Part shown: positions 5,743-9,778 of the stretch, in pieces
Layout: each line of letters opens with the position of its first letter
Position numbering within the stretch: position 1 is the first letter of the stretch
From: an uncultured Bacteroidales bacterium
GTDB taxonomy: Bacteria; Bacteroidota; Bacteroidia; Bacteroidales; UBA932
Length of the DNA stretch: 9,778 bases
Assembly (NCBI GenBank): GCA_900546395.1
Contig: URDD01000080.1
Coordinates: 1-9,778, forward strand
Direction of reading: 5' to 3'
Program-made: the position numbers and the translations under genes
The notes under the pieces: generated by a model
What the model was told of the DNA's origin: nothing
The model's database searches: none
What the model saw: only the letters and a program-made list of their open reading frames with translations

Positions 5743-6741
5743 ATGTTTGTTTTCGATTGCGAAAGAATGAAATATGAGAACACCGGCTTGCATGTGTTCT
5801 GTGATAATTTGGCTTCACATCTTGTAAATCAGGTCAACAAAACTGGTGATGATATCGGATTCTTTGTACCGAAGCAGTATGTCGGAAGGTGGGGCAGCAG
5901 GTTCTATTATCGTACTGTGAGAAATTGGAACAAGTTTTTTCTTCCGTGCGATTCTGACGTAAAAGTATGGCATTGTGCTCACCAGCAGACATCGTATTTG
6001 CCGCCGCGTAATGTTAAAATGGTCCTGACTGTACATGATTTGAATTTTCTGTATGAAAAGCCCAAGTATAAGCACAGAAGATATCTTGATGCCCTTCAAT
6101 ACAGACTTGACAGGGCTGACAGTGTAGTTGCAGTTTCGGAATGCACAAAAAGGGATTTACTGAAAAATATGGACCTCAAAGGAAAATATGTTGAGGTTAT
6201 ATACAATGGTCTGAACTTTTTTGAAGGGGATGAAATGCCTCCTGTTGTAAGACCGGAAGGCGACTTTCTTTTTTCTGTGGGGACTATTCTTCCGAAGAAG
6301 AAGCTTATAATTGCAGGGAACCGCTCCAAGTACGAAAATGATATAATGGCAGAGGCCCAAAAGTGGGGAGTCGAGGACAGAGTGTTTATTGTAGGTCCTG
6401 TTGATGAGGCTGTAAAGTATTGGTATATAAGAAATTGTAGCGCATTCCTTTTCCCCTCTATTTCTGAAGGGTTCGGATTGCCTGTAATTGAGGCCATGTA
6501 TTACGGCAAGCCTATATTTCTGTCAGACCATACTGCCTTGCCGGAGGTCGGAGGGCCTCATGCAATTTATTTTAATCACGAATTCGAGCCAAACCTCATG
6601 CAGAAAGAGTTTGAGGAAGGTTTGAAGCTTTTCAAGGACGGTTCTAAGGATCAGGAAAAAATGATAGAACATGCTCTGAGTTTTTCGTGGGAGCGTACAG
6701 CAAGGCGGTATCTTGAAATATACAGAGAGCTGGCTGATTGA
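5743..6741 (+). CDS. GT4-family glycosyltransferase paralogue with internal deletion
   Basis: This 332-residue protein is a divergent paralogue of the GT4 enzyme encoded on the opposite strand just upstream. Both begin with xVFDCERxKxENTG (here 3-15) and share VLTVHDLNFLYE (94-105), NMDLKGK (142-148) and the E-x7-E motif (Glu242 and Glu250 in FPSISEGFGLPVIEAM, 238-253). Aligned by eye, the two run in step except at the start of the donor domain. There this copy goes straight from SVGTILPKK (178-186) to KLIIAGN (187-193), lacking about 15 residues. The missing part should form the first helix of the donor-binding Rossmann domain, so the enzyme may be weak, inactive or altered. The frame is otherwise intact, which suggests either a recent deletion or retained function. 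The role would be in the same surface glycan. The stop is followed by a convergent gene with no clear terminator. Confidence 0.87.
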   Translation: MFVFDCERMKYENTGLHVFCDNLASHLVNQVNKTGDDIGFFVPKQYVGRWGSRFYYRTVRNWNKFFLPCDSDVKVWHCAHQQTSYLPPRNVKMVLTVHDLNFLYEKPKYKHRRYLDALQYRLDRADSVVAVSECTKRDLLKNMDLKGKYVEVIYNGLNFFEGDEMPPVVRPEGDFLFSVGTILPKKKLIIAGNRSKYENDIMAEAQKWGVEDRVFIVGPVDEAVKYWYIRNCSAFLFPSISEGFGLPVIEAMYYGKPIFLSDHTALPEVGGPHAIYFNHEFEPNLMQKEFEEGLKLFKDGSKDQEKMIEHALSFSWERTARRYLEIYRELAD

Positions 6742-6806
6742 TTATGGAGACTTGCTGTAAATCTCAAAAAAATTCCTGCATCATCTTTGAAGGATATCTT
6801 TCGTGG

Positions 6807-7823
6807 TTATCTTGACATTTTTTCGAGCCAGTGGAAAATCAGGATAATCCTTTTTCTTAGGACATCTGTGTTAATGGTGTCAGGAGAGTCAAATGTTTTA
6901 TTGTTATTCATGGTGATTCCTGAGGTAAAGAGCACGGAAGGGATTTTGTTCTCGACAAATACCCTCTGGTCTGACAATGTGTAGAAAACGCGTGTAAAAT
7001 CTTTGCTGCCATAATATGTGTGCGCTATTTCCAGATCAGTGCCGTAAAACAGGTTACACATTGAAACCTTGTCCCTGTCATCAGGATGCAGTCTGTTGTT
7101 CCCCAACATTATTATATAGTCTTTCCGTCCAGATTTGAGAGTCGAGAGAGAGCATCCTATCTGGTCTATGTTGACCATCAGAGAAATGTCTTCGGGTTTT
7201 ATCACATTGCCTGTCAGCGGGTCATTAAGGTAACCGTCTGCTATAGTATTCCAGAAAGAGTATGAGCCGGCCAGATTTGTAAAGTATCCGTCAAATGCTA
7301 TGAATATGATATTTTTCTCATATACACGTCCCAGAGTCTTCATTGAAGAGAACATTTCGGCAAGTGTCGTGAGTGCTACTGTGCCGGAGGCATTGCTGTC
7401 CGCTCCCGGATACATGTTCCCTCCAAGTATCCCGAGGTGGTCGAAATGCGCACCTACTACTATGTATGAATCTTTCGGGTTTTTGACAGACCCCGGAATC
7501 ATACCGAGAATATTGTGTCCTACAAGTCCGTTTCCTGCATAAATATGTTGGGCATAGCTTCCGTTGAATGGGAGCAGTCCGGATTTACGGAATGAGCGTA
7601 TCAGCCAGAATGCAGCTTCTGTATTGCCTGTACTGCCTGTGGAGCGTCCGGCACAAAGACTGTCTGACAGGAATTCAATCTGTCTGGAAAGTTTTTCTGT
7701 CCAGACGACATTGTGAGATGCGCAGTCAGAGGAGGCCCACGCATTTTGTCCGTGTGTCTGAATATTTGCTGTCAGTAAAAGAGTCAGAAGGCTCAGTGCA
7801 TATAGAGGAAAGACTTTACTCAT
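6807..7823 (-). CDS. Secreted M28-family peptidase-like protein, probably non-canonical
   Basis: This 338-residue protein has a Sec-type signal peptide: Lys3, then a hydrophobic core around 6-19, with cleavage probably between 24 and 30. It is expected in the periplasm or outside the cell. The M28 zinc-aminopeptidase fold is visible in GAHFDHLG (124-131), with metal ligand His126, and in GADSNASGTV (140-149), with bridging ligand Asp142. VNIDQIG (217-223) supplies Asp220. However, the usual Glu-Glu pair after 'FDG' is replaced by Tyr180-Phe181 in FDGYFTNLAGS (177-187). The C-terminal loop where the last His ligand is expected reads TSGITMNNN (300-308), with no His. Peptidase activity is therefore doubtful; a binding role or a different chemistry is possible. 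The gene converges with the GT4 paralogue and shares a divergent promoter region with the TPR gene. Confidence 0.82.
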   Translation of the reverse strand: MSKVFPLYALSLLTLLLTANIQTHGQNAWASSDCASHNVVWTEKLSRQIEFLSDSLCAGRSTGSTGNTEAAFWLIRSFRKSGLLPFNGSYAQHIYAGNGLVGHNILGMIPGSVKNPKDSYIVVGAHFDHLGILGGNMYPGADSNASGTVALTTLAEMFSSMKTLGRVYEKNIIFIAFDGYFTNLAGSYSFWNTIADGYLNDPLTGNVIKPEDISLMVNIDQIGCSLSTLKSGRKDYIIMLGNNRLHPDDRDKVSMCNLFYGTDLEIAHTYYGSKDFTRVFYTLSDQRVFVENKIPSVLFTSGITMNNNKTFDSPDTINTDVLRKRIILIFHWLEKMSR

Positions 7824-7870
7824 TTTATGTTCCGGTATTTTCGGGTGATTATTTCAGGGCTGCCAAACTA

Positions 7871-7900
7871 CAAAAGTACAGGCTGGCCGATAAAAATAAA
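7871..7900 (-). promoter_or_regulatory. Promoter of the M28-like gene
   Basis: On the minus strand, TACTTTTG (7871-7878) matches TAnnTTTG. It is preceded after 18 bases by TTTA (7897-7900), one mismatch from the -33 box TTTG. Initiation would be near 7864, about 40 bases before the ATG at 7823. The -33 element lies one base from the -33 element of the divergent TPR promoter. Confidence 0.55.
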
Positions 7901-7901
7901 C

Positions 7902-7933
7902 TTTGTCTCTGCCCTCAACTTTTCTTATATTTG
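7902..7933 (+). promoter_or_regulatory. Promoter of the TPR gene
   Basis: TTTG (7902-7905) and TATATTTG (7926-7933), separated by 20 bases, match both halves of the Bacteroidetes housekeeping promoter. This is the strongest promoter in the window. Initiation would be near 7940, leaving a leader of about 45 bases. That leader includes a ribosome-binding-like AAAGGAAG (7973-7980) just before the ATG at 7985. Confidence 0.65.
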
Positions 7934-7984
7934 TAGTTTATTTGCAATGAAGTGCCAAAATTAGGAAAAAATAAAGGAAGTATA

Positions 7985-9778
7985 ATGATTAGATTAAGAA
8001 AATATGCCTTTGCAATATTGTTTTTGCTGGTTTTTATGGCTGTAAATGCTTATGGCCAATATGATAAGGATGTTTTCTTTTTCAGAGGAAGACAGGCTCT
8101 TGCTGACGGGAAATACTCTGCGGCAATAGAGAATTTCAATATTCTGTCACGTCTTGATTCAACCGATTACTGGACTTTCTTTTTCAGGGGTATTGCAAAA
8201 TATAACCTTGGTGACATAAGAGGCGCGCAGAAAGATTTCAATACTTCAGTCAGGCTTAATCCTGTATTTACTTCAGGTTACCATTACAGGGCGATTACAG
8301 AGAGCCGCTTCGGAAAATACGATGATGCATTACGCGACTTTCAGTATGCCATAAATTTGAGACCTGGATATATAGGACTTTATTTCAGCCGCGGAGTCAC
8401 CTATTTCCTTTCACAGCAGTTTGACAAGGCTGTGAGTGATTTCGACAGATATATAAGGAAAGAACAGAAGGACCCATCTGCCTATCTTAACAGAGGAGCG
8501 AGCTATCTTTTCCTTAAGGACACTCTTAAGGCAGTGGCTGACTATAATAAAGCTATAAAGCTCAACAGATTTGACCCAGAGGGATATATAAGGCGTGGCA
8601 GGCTATATGCTTCTTCAGGCGATTATGATAAGGCGATAGCAGATATGAACCAGGCTATTTCTCTGGATTCTACCAGCACATTCGCATATTTTAACCGTGC
8701 CATTATGCTGTATGAGCAGAAAAACTACAAGGCGGCCATGGCAGATCTGGACCGGGTTTTGAAAGATGAACCCGGAAATGCCCTGACTCTTTATAACAGA
8801 GGACTCATAAATGCGCAAGTCGGTGAGTATGAGGCTGCTTTGTCCGATATGGACAGGGTGCTTAATATAAATCCCGAGAATGTGCTTGCCTATTTTAACA
8901 GGGCATCCATTTTTATTGAAATGGGCCGTTATAAGGATGCCCTGGAGGATTATGACCGTGCAATCGAACTGTATCCTGATTTCGCAAAGGCATATATGAA
9001 CAGGTCTTATGTAAAGAATCTTCTTGGTGATTATAAGTCATCCAAGAAAGATTACGACACAGCGAGGGAAAAAGTAAGCGAATACCGGAAGACAAGTTCC
9101 GAGAATGCGGACTCTTTTGCAGATACAACAAAAAAATACAGTTCACTCATAGCCCTTGATGCAGAGTTTGCGAAAAAGGATTTCAATGACGAACTTCTCC
9201 AGCACAGAGATATAGATATAAGGTTAAAGCCTTTGTACCGCTTTGTAATAGCTCCTGATAGGGACAATGTGAACTATGCCCTTGAGAGAAAGTATGAAAA
9301 TTCTCTTGTTGACAGGTTTGTTTCATCTTCTCCTGTACCTTTGGTTGTATCGAATTCGGATTCTCTGATAAGAAAACCGCTTCCAAGATGGATAGAAGAG
9401 AAGATATACGGAGAAGAGAGTATATCCGGAAGTTCAGAGGAAAGTTTCTTGCGGGCTCTTTATGAAACAGCCGGGAAACAGTATAATTCAGCTCTTTCCT
9501 ATTATGGAAAAGCAATTGATGCTGATATATCCGGAGATTTGGAGAATCTTTACAAGGCTTTTTACTATATGGATAGAGCTGTATTGAGGGCGGAAATGAT
9601 TGATTTCATATCTTCAATTGAAAGTAATGTCCAGGTGCTGACAATGGATGATGCAGGTACTACAAGAGCTAGAGTAAAGGATCAGGTAAGCCAAAGTTAT
9701 GATTATTCTGAGGCTATTGCAGATTTGAATAAGGCTTCTGACATTACAGGGGATATTCCATATATTTACTTCAACCTG
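7985..9778 (+). CDS. Secreted tetratricopeptide repeat protein, 3' end outside window
   Basis: The frame is open from the ATG at 7985 to the last base of the window: 598 codons, no stop. Residues 1-25 form a signal peptide: Arg3-Leu-Arg5-Lys6, a hydrophobic core from about 8 to 20, and probable cleavage near NAYGQ. About ten 34-residue TPR units follow from roughly 28 to 367, with phases starting near 28, 62, 96, 130, 164, 198, 232, 266, 300 and 334. Several contain AYxNRA/G and D(Y/F/M)xxAI-type helices. Residues 370-480 are not obviously repeats. TPR-like helices reappear near 486-519 (LYETAGKQYNSALSYYGKAI) and 570-598. TPR arrays bind proteins or peptides; the location is probably periplasmic. 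The ligand is unknown. An AAAGGAAG element a few bases ahead and a strong promoter support this start. Confidence 0.9.
   Translation, partial: MIRLRKYAFAILFLLVFMAVNAYGQYDKDVFFFRGRQALADGKYSAAIENFNILSRLDSTDYWTFFFRGIAKYNLGDIRGAQKDFNTSVRLNPVFTSGYHYRAITESRFGKYDDALRDFQYAINLRPGYIGLYFSRGVTYFLSQQFDKAVSDFDRYIRKEQKDPSAYLNRGASYLFLKDTLKAVADYNKAIKLNRFDPEGYIRRGRLYASSGDYDKAIADMNQAISLDSTSTFAYFNRAIMLYEQKNYKAAMADLDRVLKDEPGNALTLYNRGLINAQVGEYEAALSDMDRVLNINPENVLAYFNRASIFIEMGRYKDALEDYDRAIELYPDFAKAYMNRSYVKNLLGDYKSSKKDYDTAREKVSEYRKTSSENADSFADTTKKYSSLIALDAEFAKKDFNDELLQHRDIDIRLKPLYRFVIAPDRDNVNYALERKYENSLVDRFVSSSPVPLVVSNSDSLIRKPLPRWIEEKIYGEESISGSSEESFLRALYETAGKQYNSALSYYGKAIDADISGDLENLYKAFYYMDRAVLRAEMIDFISSIESNVQVLTMDDAGTTRARVKDQVSQSYDYSEAIADLNKASDITGDIPYIYFNL

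Noticed and set aside
6742..6806. A terminator between the convergent GT4 and M28-like genes
   Set aside because: Only an imperfect palindrome (GAAGGATATCTTTC) is present, with no G+C-rich stem or T-run.
7568..7936. A plus-strand open frame of 122 codons over the start of the M28-like gene
   Set aside because: It runs antisense through a signal peptide and the divergent promoters, and its product resembles nothing known.
1..9778. CRISPR arrays, insertion sequences, phage or toxin-antitoxin genes
   Set aside because: No spaced direct repeats, transposase or integrase motifs, or small paired toxin-antitoxin frames were seen on either strand.

Overview
The window looks like chromosomal DNA from a member of the Bacteroidales. 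Four intergenic regions carry matches to the Bacteroides-type -7 promoter box TAnnTTTG. Shine-Dalgarno sequences are weak or absent before most starts. The gene families also fit: a DUF5672 protein among surface-glycan glycosyltransferases, a Bacteroidales-style M28 relative, and a secreted TPR protein. I cannot name a genus from the sequence. Base composition is moderate and AT-leaning, and nothing marks a phage, an insertion sequence or recent transfer.

Layout: (1) 82-2339, plus strand, two coupled flavoprotein genes of the NfnA/NfnB (SudB/SudA, 'GltA') type, overlapping by one base. They are followed by a probable 29-residue single-pass membrane peptide (2436-2525) and two terminator-like hairpins. 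(2) 2340-2828, an unusually structured convergent intergenic region with four hairpins in tandem and four copies of the heptamer ATCCGTT/AACGGAT. (3) 5624 down to 2829, minus strand, a three-gene glycan block: a GT4 glycosyltransferase, a DUF5672 protein and a GT2-like transferase. (4) 5743-6741, plus strand, a divergent paralogue of that GT4 enzyme which appears to have lost about 15 residues in frame from its sugar-nucleotide-binding domain. (5) 6807-7823, minus strand, a secreted M28-like protein that lacks several expected catalytic residues. (6) 7985 to the window end, plus strand, a long secreted TPR protein that runs off the edge. Genes 5 and 6 are driven by divergent, back-to-back promoters whose -33 boxes lie one base apart.

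How the genes work together: the flavoprotein pair should move electrons between NAD(P)H and an iron-sulfur carrier such as ferredoxin, and so supply NADPH. No large glutamate-synthase subunit is visible, so the usual 'glutamate synthase' label may mislead. The four glycan genes most likely build part of a lipopolysaccharide or capsule; the acceptor and sugars cannot be read from sequence. The M28-like and TPR proteins are both predicted to be exported and share a control region, but nothing else links their roles.

No clearly new multi-gene system is visible. The best leads are the tiny membrane peptide with its hairpin-rich downstream region, the catalytically altered M28 protein, and the internally deleted GT4 paralogue.
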